Source: a virus. Taken from it: a stretch of DNA of 64,000 nucleotides. The notes beneath the pieces are model-generated. The model ran no database searches and was not told the DNA's origin. It saw nothing but the letters and a program-made list of their open reading frames with translations. This document shows positions 42,422-49,673 of the stretch, one piece after another. A program made the position numbers and the translations under genes. The DNA lies in IMG/VR virus record IMGVR_UViG_3300037264_008235, positions 1-64,000 of that record. The stretch is one strand, 5' to 3'. How positions within the stretch are numbered: the stretch's first letter is position 1; each line of letters begins with the position of its first letter.

Positions 42422-43192
42422 ATGCGTGCTCTCCTCAGTCTTCTACTGCTCGCCGCCGCCGCCCTCGCGCAGCCGCTCCCGGACCGGGACCGAGACTGCT
42501 TGCCCGACCTCTTCGAGACCGCGCACTTCCGTACCGACCCGGACCGCGCCGACACCGACGGCGACGGGGTCCCGGACGGCGCGGAGGTGGCGCGGTTCTC
42601 GCTGCCCGGCAACCCGAAGATCTCCGGCCAGGGCGCGGGCGCCCGCTGGCTCGCGTCCGCTGACGACCGGACGCTGCTCGTCGGCCTGCTGCTTCACGCG
42701 CCGGAGGGGTTCGAAGGCGTCCGGTTGCGGGCGCGCCTCGTGATCGGAGACTCGCCGTCGCCCGCGTCGACCTACGACCTGACGCTCGCGCTGCCGGCCG
42801 CGCGCGTCCTGGTCTCCGGAGACCTGAAGACGGCGCTCGTCTGCTGGGAGTTGCCGGCCGGCGTCCTCTCGGCGAGTTGGGCTTTCGGAGGAGGTTTCGA
42901 GATCGGAGCGCGGCGCGTTTCCGGCGCGGCGACGCTGTCTCCGGGCGCCGACGGGCCGCGCCTGCTCGAGCCGCGCGGCGAGCGGTGGCAGATCCGGAGG
43001 GTCCACCGAATCCGCCCTTTCGCGGGGGGCGCTGACCGGATCTGCGTCCAGACGCTGGAGAACGTAGGGAGCGAGCCCGGGCCGGTGAAGATCGTCGTCG
43101 ACGAGGGCTGTGAGGAGGAGCCGAGCGAGTGCGTCTCGGACTGCGGCCTCATGATCGGCCGGATAGTGATCCTGCTCGACCAGATCTGGTGA
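42422..43192 (+). CDS. exported protein with thrombospondin-3-type calcium repeat
   Basis: 256 residues from ATG at 42422 with a perfect AGGAGGT ribosome site (an earlier in-frame start at 42389 would add 11 residues). Signal peptide MRALLSLLLLAAAALAQ. The next 40 residues, DRDRDCLPDLFETAHFRTD and PDRADTDGDGVPDGAEV, have DxDxDG and DxDGD calcium-binding pairs as in thrombospondin-3 repeats. The remainder is beta-rich. Exported to the periplasm or surface of the infected cell. Role unknown. Confidence 0.7.
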   Translation: MRALLSLLLLAAAALAQPLPDRDRDCLPDLFETAHFRTDPDRADTDGDGVPDGAEVARFSLPGNPKISGQGAGARWLASADDRTLLVGLLLHAPEGFEGVRLRARLVIGDSPSPASTYDLTLALPAARVLVSGDLKTALVCWELPAGVLSASWAFGGGFEIGARRVSGAATLSPGADGPRLLEPRGERWQIRRVHRIRPFAGGADRICVQTLENVGSEPGPVKIVVDEGCEEEPSECVSDCGLMIGRIVILLDQIW

Positions 43193-43446
43193 CGTCGCGG
43201 GACGCTCCTCCCGAACGCTGCCGCTTCTGCGGCAAAGGGCTCTACTGGTGCGTCCAGGAAGTCGGCGAGCGCGCGGGGCAGCTCCGCGTCCACTGCGAGG
43301 ACGCGCAGCACTGCGGCGTCCTGATCGGGTTCGTCCCGGACACGCCGGAGAACCGCGCGCGCGCCGGCGCCTGGCTGACCGATTCCAGAGCGAACAGGGC
43401 GCCCCGGCTCGACGGGCGCCCGCTGAAGAAAGGACCGAGACCGTGA
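43189..43446 (+). CDS. small zinc-ribbon protein, 85 residues
   Basis: GTG (GTGA overlap). RCRFCGKGLYWCVQE and HCEDAQHCGVLIG supply the cysteines. Function unknown. Confidence 0.55.
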   Translation: MTSRDAPPERCRFCGKGLYWCVQEVGERAGQLRVHCEDAQHCGVLIGFVPDTPENRARAGAWLTDSRANRAPRLDGRPLKKGPRP

Positions 43447-43973
43447 AGACGCTCGCCCGCTGCCTCACCTCTCCGCTCCTCCTCCCGACGGCGCTCGCCG
43501 CGCTGCTCCTCCTCTCCCGCCCGGCGGGCGCCCAGCTCGAGGCGCGGCACCTCGTCCGGCGGGACGGGCCGGCGTCCGCGCTCGCGTCGCTCGACCTGGC
43601 GAACCGCGGGCCGGACCCGTTCCGGATCCTCGTCGTCTCCTTCGTCGGCCCGCCGGCGGAGCTCGTCGCCGTCCTCCCGCCACCGCTCAACCAGCAGCGG
43701 GTCGGGGACGGTACGGTCTCCGTCGTCGACCTCGGGACGCTCGCGCCGGGCGCCGAGGCGACCGTCCTCGTCCGCGTCGCCCTCTCCTCCGCCCGCGAGT
43801 GGGCCCACGCCGTCCTCCTGGACGCGGAGAACGTCCGCACGGGCGCGCGGGTCTGCGAGCGCCGCGACGCGCCGGTCACGGAGACCGCCGTCCCGTTCGC
43901 GGACGCGCGGACGCTGGTCGTGCTCGCGCTCGCGCTCGGCGCCGCGCTCTGGTGGAAGACGAGGCGGCCGTGA
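43443..43973 (+). CDS. exported type I membrane protein, 176 residues
   Basis: GTG start. Signal peptide ending AGAQ after LLLPTALAALLLLSRP. A beta-rich periplasmic domain follows (SLDLANRGPDPFRILVVSFV, GTLAPGAEATVLVRVALSS), then a C-terminal membrane helix (TLVVLALALGAALWW) with basic stop-transfer residues. Resembles small surface-anchored adhesin-like proteins. Role unknown. Confidence 0.65.
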   Translation: MKTLARCLTSPLLLPTALAALLLLSRPAGAQLEARHLVRRDGPASALASLDLANRGPDPFRILVVSFVGPPAELVAVLPPPLNQQRVGDGTVSVVDLGTLAPGAEATVLVRVALSSAREWAHAVLLDAENVRTGARVCERRDAPVTETAVPFADARTLVVLALALGAALWWKTRRP

Positions 43974-44281
43974 GGCTGAACCTGACCGTCCAGGCCCGGA
44001 CCGCCGCGGTCGTCGAGGAGCTGAAGAACGGAGACCCCTCGGTCGTCGTCCTCCGCCACCTCCAGCTCTGCGCGGCCGACGCGCTCCGCTCCCTGGCGCG
44101 CGCGTTCGACGACGCCGCGCAGACGGAGAGCGAGGCCGCGTTCGCCACCTACGGGGACGACCCGGAGACGCCGTGGCCGGAGTGTGTCGTCGCGTCCGTC
44201 CGGCGCGCGAACTCCTGCGCCTCGGCCGCGCGCGCGACGGCCGACGCCCTCGACCGCGCGGCGGCGCGGGACGGTTTCTGA
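43970..44281 (+). CDS. helical hypothetical protein, 103 residues
   Basis: GTG (GTGA overlap). Helical (LNLTVQARTAAVVEELKNGD, LCAADALRSLARAFDDAAQT). No family recognised. Confidence 0.55.
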   Translation: MRLNLTVQARTAAVVEELKNGDPSVVVLRHLQLCAADALRSLARAFDDAAQTESEAAFATYGDDPETPWPECVVASVRRANSCASAARATADALDRAAARDGF

Positions 44282-44282
44282 T

Positions 44283-45417
44283 GTGGCTCCTCCCGCCGTC
44301 CGCTGCCTCTCTCTGTTCTCCGGGCTCGACGGTCTCTTTGCTGGACTCCGCCGCGCGCTTCCCGGAGCGCGTCTTGTGGCTTGCGCGGAACGGGAAGCCT
44401 TCCCCGCGGCCGCTCTCCTGGCCCGGATGGAAGACGCGTCCCTGGAGCCGTGTCCTGTTTTCTGCGGCGACGTCCGGGAGGTGGACTGGCGCGGCTGGGC
44501 CGGAGCCGTGGACCTCGTCCTCGCCGGCTGGCCCTGCCCGCCGGTCTCCCTCGCCGGCAAGCGGCTCGGCCGGAAGGACGAGCGGTGGCTCTGGCCGGAG
44601 GTCACGCGCGCCCTTCGCGAGACTGGCGCCGGATGGCTCCTGGCAGAGAACGTGCGCGGCCTCCTATCTGCCGACGATGGAGCCGCCTTCGGAGAGGTTC
44701 TCGGGGACCTGGCCGGTCTCGGGTTCGATGCGGAGTGGGACGTGTTCAGCGCGGCTGAGGTCGGATCGTCCCAGCGGCGCGAGCGAGTGTTCCTCCTGGC
44801 CCGCTCCCGACGCGTCGGAGGCGGGCTCGAACCGGAGCGCCTCCTCCGGAGCTGCCGAGCGGCCCGCGATCGCGACGGCCGCGCGGAGCTGGGCCAGCCC
44901 GCGGACGGTGGACGGGAAGTACCGGGACGGGAAGGGCGGGCGCTTCCTGACGCTCGAGGGGCAGGCGACGGCGCTCTGGCCGAGCCCGATCGCGTCGGAC
45001 GCGGAGAAGGGGGTCGACCGGCGCTTCGACCGCAACCCGACGCTCCTCGGCGCGGCGCGGGACTGGCCGACGCCGGGCGTCCCGAACGGGGGGCGCACGC
45101 TGCCTCCGGGGACGAGCCGGACGGGAGTCGTCCCGGACGGGCGGCAGCGGCAGGTGGACCTCCGGCGCGAGGCCGCGCTCTGGCCGGCGCCGGTCGCGAG
45201 CGACGCGCGGAGCGGGGAGGCGTCGGAGGCGACGGCGCGGAAGAACAGCCGGCCGCTCCGCGAGACGGCGCTCCGCGCGCTGCCTTCCCTCCTGGACCGA
45301 ACGAGCACGAGAAATGGAGCAGAATCTGCGCCCTCCGTTACGACCTCGCGCCAGCGCTTGAATCCCCGCTTCGTGTCCGTGCTGATGGGACTCCCTTACT
45401 GGTGGACGGAGATCTGA
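44283..45417 (+). pseudogene. C5-cytosine DNA methyltransferase, frameshifted
   Basis: From a GTG at 44283 the first frame carries motifs I (CLSLFSGLDGLFAG), IV with catalytic Cys85 (AGWPCPPVSLAGKRLG), VI (LLAENVRG) and VIII (SSQRRERVFLL). At about 44793-44800 the matching continuation moves by +1 base to another frame, with WPAPDASEAGSNRSASSG, LWPSPIASDAEKG and RLNPRFVSVLMGLPYWWTEI, then a TGA. The first frame stays open but stops looking like a methyltransferase. It could be a true mutation, an assembly error or a programmed +1 shift. Motif X is not reached; it lies beyond the HNH gene. This enzyme would put a methyl on cytosine. Confidence 0.75.
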
Positions 45418-45420
45418 ACC

Positions 45421-45879
45421 GTGAAGAGGTGCCGGTCCTGCGGAGCGGAGTTGGCTCAGAAGAGGTTCCGCAGCGGAGTGCTCGAGGCTCCGTGCATGAT
45501 GAAGCGGCGGGTCTACTGCGACCGGACCTGCATGGCGGCAGGGATGATGAAGCCGGTCTCCGCGTTGACGCGCTCTGGGCTCTTGGTTCGGGCTCGCCGG
45601 CATTTGAAGTCGCGCTGCGAGCGTTGCGGGACGTCTCAGCGTCTTGGAATCCACCACGCCGACGGCGACTGGAGGAACAACTCACCGCACAACCTGATCA
45701 CGTTCTGCGCTTCTTGTCATACGCGGCACCACCACGAGCGTGGGGACATCGTTCCGCGGAGGATTCCGAGGTCCTGTCCGGTGTGCGGGCGGCGTTTCTG
45801 GCCGAGCGGTTTCAAACCCCGGACGTGCTCTCGCTTCTGCGGGCAGGCTCTCAGACACAGGCGCGCCTCCGGGCGATGA
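45421..45879 (+). CDS. HNH endonuclease, inserted inside the methyltransferase
   Basis: 152 residues, GTG three nt after the frameshifted methyltransferase stop. HNH core GIHHADGDWRNNSPHNLITF and CASCHTRHHHE, with zinc-binding cysteines in KRCRSCGAEL and SCPVCGRRFW. Such genes are often homing endonucleases. Its stop overlaps the next ATG (ATGA). Confidence 0.8.
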   Translation: MKRCRSCGAELAQKRFRSGVLEAPCMMKRRVYCDRTCMAAGMMKPVSALTRSGLLVRARRHLKSRCERCGTSQRLGIHHADGDWRNNSPHNLITFCASCHTRHHHERGDIVPRRIPRSCPVCGRRFWPSGFKPRTCSRFCGQALRHRRASGR

Positions 45880-45986
45880 GCCGAGATGACCGCCTGCTCC
45901 GACTACGCGCGCTGGGCAACGCGGTCGTCCCTGACTGCGCGGCCCGGGCCTTCCTGACGCTCCTCCCCCGCCTCCTGGAGCCGTAA
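45876..45986 (+). CDS. C-terminal fragment of the C5 methyltransferase (motif X)
   Basis: 36 residues, ATG overlapping the HNH stop. RDDRLLRLRALGNAVVPDCA is the motif X segment that closes C5 methyltransferases. It is the missing end of the enzyme that begins at 44283, left behind after the HNH insertion, though it could be translated and assemble with the N-terminal chain. Confidence 0.65.
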   Translation: MSRDDRLLRLRALGNAVVPDCAARAFLTLLPRLLEP

Positions 45987-45998
45987 GTCGCGCCGGCG

Positions 45999-46015
45999 CG
46001 TAGGTGTTATACCGC
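45999..46015 (-). promoter_or_regulatory. operator-like site D
   Basis: On the minus strand GCGGTATAACACCTACG, a copy of site C with reversed direction, 59 nt from site E. Confidence 0.5.
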
Positions 46016-46056
46016 TTCGCGGATTCCGGCTTTTCCCGTAACGGGAACCTGCCGTG

Positions 46057-46087
46057 GCGGTATAATACCCGCGTAAAGAAAGGACGG
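46057..46087 (+). promoter_or_regulatory. second rightward promoter/operator (site E) and leader
   Basis: GCGGTATAATACCCGCG, the most symmetric copy of the core, with an exact TATAAT. Followed by the 16-nt leader CGTAAAGAAAGGACGG shared with 32167-32182, and then a GTG at 46094. Confidence 0.65.
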
Positions 46088-46093
46088 CGAAAC

Positions 46094-46363
46094 GTGACTA
46101 CGAATCAGAGAACGCTGGCGGCCGAGGCCGGGCGGTTCCGCGTCTTCCACGACGGGACGGTCGAGGGACCGGCCGACTACATGCGGAGCGCGCGGGCGGC
46201 GGAGACCTGGGCGCGGATCGAGAACGGGACCCACGTCCTGATCGCGGCCGCGCCCGAGGGCCTCTCCCTCTTCTCCCTGATCGCGGTGGCGCTCCAGACC
46301 GACTACGCGGCGTGGGCCGGGCAGCGCGGGCTCGATACGTTCCGGGAGGTGTCCCGTGAGTAG
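46094..46363 (+). CDS. hypothetical protein, 89 residues
   Basis: First gene after the second rightward promoter. GTG at 46094, AAAGGA 9 nt upstream. FRVFHDGTVEGPADYMRSAR, then FSLIAVALQTDYAAWAGQRG. No family recognised. Confidence 0.6.
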   Translation: MTTNQRTLAAEAGRFRVFHDGTVEGPADYMRSARAAETWARIENGTHVLIAAAPEGLSLFSLIAVALQTDYAAWAGQRGLDTFREVSRE

Positions 46364-46889
46364 CGCGAAGCGGTTGGGTAGCCACTACCGAAGTCCCGGG
46401 CTCCGACTCCCGGTTCCCGTCCCAGCGCGCGTCGCGGAGGGGATCGCGCTGGTCCGCGCGCGGGGCGTCAACCTCCTCCGTTCCGGATCGGTCGCCTTCA
46501 TCGCCGGGAACCTCGGCTACCCGGAGGTCGGACCGTGGATCGAGGCAGACCCGCGCCGCTACGCGCGCCTGCTCGCCGCGGACGGCGCCGCGCTCCCGCT
46601 CCCGCCCCCGACCACGCTGGCGCTCGCGGCCGCGGTCGCCGCGTTCCTCGAAGCGCTGGACTTCTGGGGCCCCTCCGACAACGACGGGCCGGCGGACCGC
46701 GTCCGCGTCCTCCTCCTGGTCGCGCCGGACTCGCCGCTCCGGACGGCGGCGGCGGAGGCGCTGGACGTCTTCGACGACCCGGACGGCGCGCCCGACTCGA
46801 CGTGGAGCGGGCGCTGGTGGCACGCGCAGGAAAAGCTGAGGGCGGTCCTCGCCGAGACGCCGCTCTCGACGAAGGGAGGCGGGAAATGA
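46356..46889 (+). CDS. hypothetical protein, 177 residues
   Basis: GTG start, overlap with the previous stop. Starts RLGSHYRSPGLRLPVPVPAR and goes on through alanine-rich helices (TTLALAAAVAAFLEALDFWG) to a Trp-rich end (STWSGRWWHAQEKLRAVLAE). No family recognised. Confidence 0.55.
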   Translation: MSSAKRLGSHYRSPGLRLPVPVPARVAEGIALVRARGVNLLRSGSVAFIAGNLGYPEVGPWIEADPRRYARLLAADGAALPLPPPTTLALAAAVAAFLEALDFWGPSDNDGPADRVRVLLLVAPDSPLRTAAAEALDVFDDPDGAPDSTWSGRWWHAQEKLRAVLAETPLSTKGGGK

Positions 46890-47122
46890 TCGCCCCGGAC
46901 ATCCTCGCGCGGGATGCGCGCGGGGAGGACGTGCTCCTCCGAACGCCGTGCTGCGCGCGGCTCGTCCGGCGCGCGCTCCCGGCCGTCGCGACGGAACAGA
47001 TCTCCGTCCGCTGCCGGAAGTGCGGCGCGCGCTGGCGCGTGATCTCCCGGCCGGTCTCCGCGAGCCGCCGCGCGGTCGTACGAGTGATCGAGTGGTCGAG
47101 GAAGAAAGGAGCGTCGAGATGA
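46886..47122 (+). CDS. zinc-ribbon protein, 78 residues
   Basis: ATGA overlap. TPCCARLVRRALP and SVRCRKCGARWRVI form a classical four-cysteine zinc ribbon, followed by a basic helix. Function unknown. Confidence 0.65.
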   Translation: MIAPDILARDARGEDVLLRTPCCARLVRRALPAVATEQISVRCRKCGARWRVISRPVSASRRAVVRVIEWSRKKGASR

Positions 47123-47517
47123 ACCGCGGCATCCGGATCTCCGAGAAGCACGGGGTCAACCCGTCCGTGGGCGTCTGCTTCTTCTGCGGGGAGGAGGACG
47201 GGACGGTGATTCTGGCCGGCCGGCTTACGGGCGACGCGGAGGCGCCGCGCCGCGCCGTCTGGTCGCACGATCCGTGCCCGAAGTGCAAGGAGCACATGAA
47301 GGCCGGCATCGTCCTGATCTCCGTCGACCCGGCGAGGAGTCCGGATCACGCGAACCCGTGGAGGACCGGAGGCTGGTGCGTCGTCAAGGAGGAGGCCTTC
47401 CGGCGCCTCTTCTCCGGACCTCCGGTCGAGACCAGCCTGAAGCTGAGGTTCGCGTTCGTGGAGGACGCGGTCTGGGACCGCGTCGGTCTACCGCGCGCGG
47501 GCGCGGAGAAGGCTTGA
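47119..47517 (+). CDS. zinc-binding hypothetical phage protein, 132 residues
   Basis: ATG overlapping the previous stop. HGVNPSVGVCFFCGEEDGTV then HDPCPKCKEHMKAGIVLISV fits a phage protein type with a CFFCG...CxxC zinc site. Function unknown. Confidence 0.65.
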   Translation: MNRGIRISEKHGVNPSVGVCFFCGEEDGTVILAGRLTGDAEAPRRAVWSHDPCPKCKEHMKAGIVLISVDPARSPDHANPWRTGGWCVVKEEAFRRLFSGPPVETSLKLRFAFVEDAVWDRVGLPRAGAEKA

Positions 47518-47519
47518 CG

Positions 47520-47723
47520 GTGCCGCTCGACGCCGAACGGATGAGGCGGGAGCTGGAGCTCACGGGGTTCTCCCGCGGGTACCGGGTCGCCCGCTACTCG
47601 TGGGACCAGACGCTCTGGGCCGTGACCACGACCGCCGGGACGGTCCTCGACCTCGCGCCGACGCTCGCGGCCGGGATCGCCCGGGCGGTCGAGATCGAGC
47701 TGGAATGCGAGGAGGTAAAGTGA
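47520..47723 (+). CDS. hypothetical protein, 67 residues
   Basis: GTG at 47520 with AGAAGG 7 nt upstream; a TTG at 47514 is an alternative. Two helices and a small sheet (RRELELTGFSRGYRVARYSW). Role unknown. Confidence 0.5.
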   Translation: MPLDAERMRRELELTGFSRGYRVARYSWDQTLWAVTTTAGTVLDLAPTLAAGIARAVEIELECEEVK

Positions 47724-47965
47724 CGACCGAGAAGAAGAAGCCGGAGCCGGAAGACCTGTGGGCGGAACTGACCCGGCACGCGTGCCCGCACGCCGGAGCG
47801 CCGAAGGGCGGGCCGGCGCCGGCGCGGATCACGTGCGAGAAGTGCGTGAACGATGCGGGAGCCGCGCGCGCGGCCGTCCCCGCCGCTCCGGCGGCGCTCG
47901 TCGCCCTCCTGTCGTTCTTCTGCCTCGTCGGGGCGCTGGCGACGCTGTCGTGGGTGCTCGGGTGA
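47720..47965 (+). CDS. membrane-anchored zinc protein, 81 residues
   Basis: GTG (GTGA overlap). RHACPHAGAPKG and ITCEKCVNDAG supply zinc ligands; the C-terminal half is one membrane helix (AALVALLSFFCLVGALATLS). Role unknown. Confidence 0.6.
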   Translation: MTTEKKKPEPEDLWAELTRHACPHAGAPKGGPAPARITCEKCVNDAGAARAAVPAAPAALVALLSFFCLVGALATLSWVLG

Positions 47966-47969
47966 GCCC

Positions 47970-48389
47970 GTGACGTACGCCGAGTGGATCGCGGCGCGCT
48001 ACCCGGATACTGCCTCCGCGCGCGCGTGCTGTGCCGAGGCGACAAGGAAGCTGGTCGCCGCGTTCCCCGAACTGCGCCGCGTCCGCGGGCACTACGTCTG
48101 CCCGCTGTGGGGCCCTCGCGAGCACTGGTGGTGCGTCGCGCCAGACGGGTCGGTCGTGGACCCGACGCAGGCGCAGTTCCCCACGAGAGGAGGGTTCGAG
48201 TACGAGGAGCGCGATGAGACGCGGCCGGAGCCGACGGGACGCTGCCACAATTGCGGGGAGTACTGCTACGGCGGGCGAACCGACACGTGTTCCGCCGCGT
48301 GCCACGAGACGTACCGCGCCTATTTGATGGACCTCCTACGATTGAGGCAACTCCGGCGGCGCCTGCGGACCGCGAGGGCCGACGGGTGA
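47970..48389 (+). CDS. hypothetical protein, 139 residues
   Basis: GTG at 47970. AEWIAARYPDTASARACCAE, GHYVCPLWGPREHWWCVAPD and GSVVDPTQAQFPTRGGFEYE belong to a phage protein type with an HWWxxxxDGxxxDPTxxQF core. A C-terminal zinc-like part (CHNCGEYCYG, TCSAACHETY) follows. Function unknown. Confidence 0.6.
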   Translation: MTYAEWIAARYPDTASARACCAEATRKLVAAFPELRRVRGHYVCPLWGPREHWWCVAPDGSVVDPTQAQFPTRGGFEYEERDETRPEPTGRCHNCGEYCYGGRTDTCSAACHETYRAYLMDLLRLRQLRRRLRTARADG

Positions 48390-48631
48390 GCACGCCGTTC
48401 AAGTCGCTCCGCGTCCGGCGCGCGCTCCGGGCGCTCGGCTTCCGCGACTGCCACTCGAAGTCGGTCGAGGGCGCGCGCATGACGAACGGGGACGGAGTCC
48501 GCGTGGACGTCCACGTCCTCCGGCACCGGGAAGTCCAGCTCGCGGAGATCAAGCTGATCGGCCGGATGCTGGAGACTCAAGGAGTCGTGCGGAAACGGGA
48601 CGAGTTCCTCTCTCTGGTCCGGAGGTCCTGA
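48386..48631 (+). CDS. hypothetical protein, 81 residues (HicA-like?)
   Basis: GTG (GTGA overlap). RRALRALGFRDCHSKSVEGA, GVRVDVHVLRHREVQLAEIK then a final RDEFLSLVRR loosely resemble HicA toxins, with GF near the start and a strand pattern ending in a helix. The catalytic histidine context of HicA is not convincing and no HicB is adjacent. Confidence 0.4.
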   Translation: MSTPFKSLRVRRALRALGFRDCHSKSVEGARMTNGDGVRVDVHVLRHREVQLAEIKLIGRMLETQGVVRKRDEFLSLVRRS

Positions 48632-48798
48632 TGATCGAGAAGGTCGGCAAGGAGTCCCTGAAGATCGACGCGCCGTCGCGCGTGTTCGGTCTCGGTTTCG
48701 CGTGGCTGCTGGTCGTCCTGGTCCTCGGGAGTCTGGCGATCGTCGTCCTCGGCTGGTTCTTCCGGCTCGTACTCTACGTCTTCCCGAGGCTCGGGTGA
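48631..48798 (+). CDS. single-span membrane protein, 55 residues
   Basis: ATG at 48631 with a strong GGAGGT site 5 nt upstream. One long membrane segment (FAWLLVVLVLGSLAIVVLGW) with a charged N-terminus. Too short for standard gene calling. Confidence 0.6.
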   Translation: MIEKVGKESLKIDAPSRVFGLGFAWLLVVLVLGSLAIVVLGWFFRLVLYVFPRLG

Positions 48799-49010
48799 TC
48801 TTCACCGGCGACGAGGTCCCGTTCGGCCGCTCCGGCGCGCCGGAGCGGTACGCGGACGACGCGATCGTGCAGATCATCCGGCGCTCGCGGGAGGGCGCCG
48901 CGTTCATGGACGACCTGCTCCTCGGACTCGCGCGCTCGTTCGTCGGTTCTGTGGTATCGGACGGACCTCTGGCTCGGCGCCGCTTGCGCGAGGACCCGCA
49001 CCTCGTGTAA
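48795..49010 (+). CDS. hypothetical protein, 71 residues
   Basis: GTG (GTGA overlap), last gene of the rightward operon. FTGDEVPFGRSGAPERYADD and AIVQIIRRSREGAAFMDDLL are helical and partly conserved-looking. Role unknown. Confidence 0.55.
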   Translation: MIFTGDEVPFGRSGAPERYADDAIVQIIRRSREGAAFMDDLLLGLARSFVGSVVSDGPLARRRLREDPHLV

Positions 49011-49028
49011 TTTCCTTCCACCCGCTCC

Positions 49029-49064
49029 GGGCCGGCCGGGTTCCACGTGGAACATCGCCGGCCC
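49029..49064. terminator. bidirectional terminator between convergent operons
   Basis: GGGCCGGC pairs with GCCGGCCC, and the loop itself holds a second perfect palindrome, GTTCCACGTGGAAC. On the plus strand TGTTCTCTT follows. It lies in the 114-nt gap between the end of the rightward operon and the sigma factor gene. Confidence 0.6.
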
Positions 49065-49124
49065 TGTTCTCTTCGTACGCATCGAACGCATCTTACGTAC
49101 TTGCGTCTGATGCGTGCGGACGCG

Positions 49125-49673
49125 CTACCGGAGCCCGAGGCGCTCCGCCTCCCGCCTCATCCGCGCGAACGCCTTCGCGGTGATTCCGGAGACGTTCTGC
49201 TGGGACGTCCCGAGCGCGCGCGCGACCTCCGTCGCCGACCGGCCGCCGAGGAACCGCTCCTCGACCACCCGCCGCGGGCGCGGCGGGAGGACGGACAGGA
49301 GGCGGGCGACCAGTTCCCGGTCGTCGGCCGCGAGGTCCGGGCGCGCGCCCTCCGGCTCGGTCTCGAGCGAGAGGACGCGCGGCTTGTCCAGGTAGCGGCC
49401 GAGCCGGACCCGGCGTTCGGAGATCAGCGCGCCGCGGACGTGGAGCGCCGCCCACGACTTGAACGCGGCGCCGCCTGCCGGGTTCCAGGAACGCGCGGCG
49501 CGGACCAGCGCCAGGAGCGCGGCGCCGACCAGATCGTCGAGCTCCGGCGTTCCCGGGTCCGAGGCGAGGAATGCCCGCGCCGTCCCGCGCGCGAGGCCGA
49601 GGCAGGATTCGACCTGAGCGTCGGAGGCGCCTACCGGGCTCCGCCCGGACTCCAAGGGATCAGACTCCCGCAT
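49125..49673 (-). CDS. sigma-70-type RNA polymerase sigma factor
   Basis: 182 residues from ATG at 49673. Region 2-like residues 44-90: PELDDLVGAALLALVRAARS, WNPAGGAAFKSWAALHVRGA. Region 4 residues 125-175: LPPRPRRVVEERFLGGRSAT followed by an HTH, EVARALGTSQQNVSGITAKA. No region 1.1 or long region 3, as in compact sigma factors. Phages use such genes to switch host polymerase to late promoters. Last gene of the right-hand minus operon, overlapping the lipoprotein gene by 43 nt. Confidence 0.82.
   Translation of the reverse strand: MRESDPLESGRSPVGASDAQVESCLGLARGTARAFLASDPGTPELDDLVGAALLALVRAARSWNPAGGAAFKSWAALHVRGALISERRVRLGRYLDKPRVLSLETEPEGARPDLAADDRELVARLLSVLPPRPRRVVEERFLGGRSATEVARALGTSQQNVSGITAKAFARMRREAERLGLR

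Noticed and set aside
22958-45986. A TET/JBP-type dioxygenase or hydroxymethylase to complete a cytosine-glycosylation pathway
   Set aside because: No HxD...H iron-binding protein of suitable size was recognised; it may lie outside the window or the pathway may use another base.
48386-48631. HicA toxin of a toxin-antitoxin pair
   Set aside because: No HicB neighbour and the key histidine context is not convincing; listed as unknown with that possibility.
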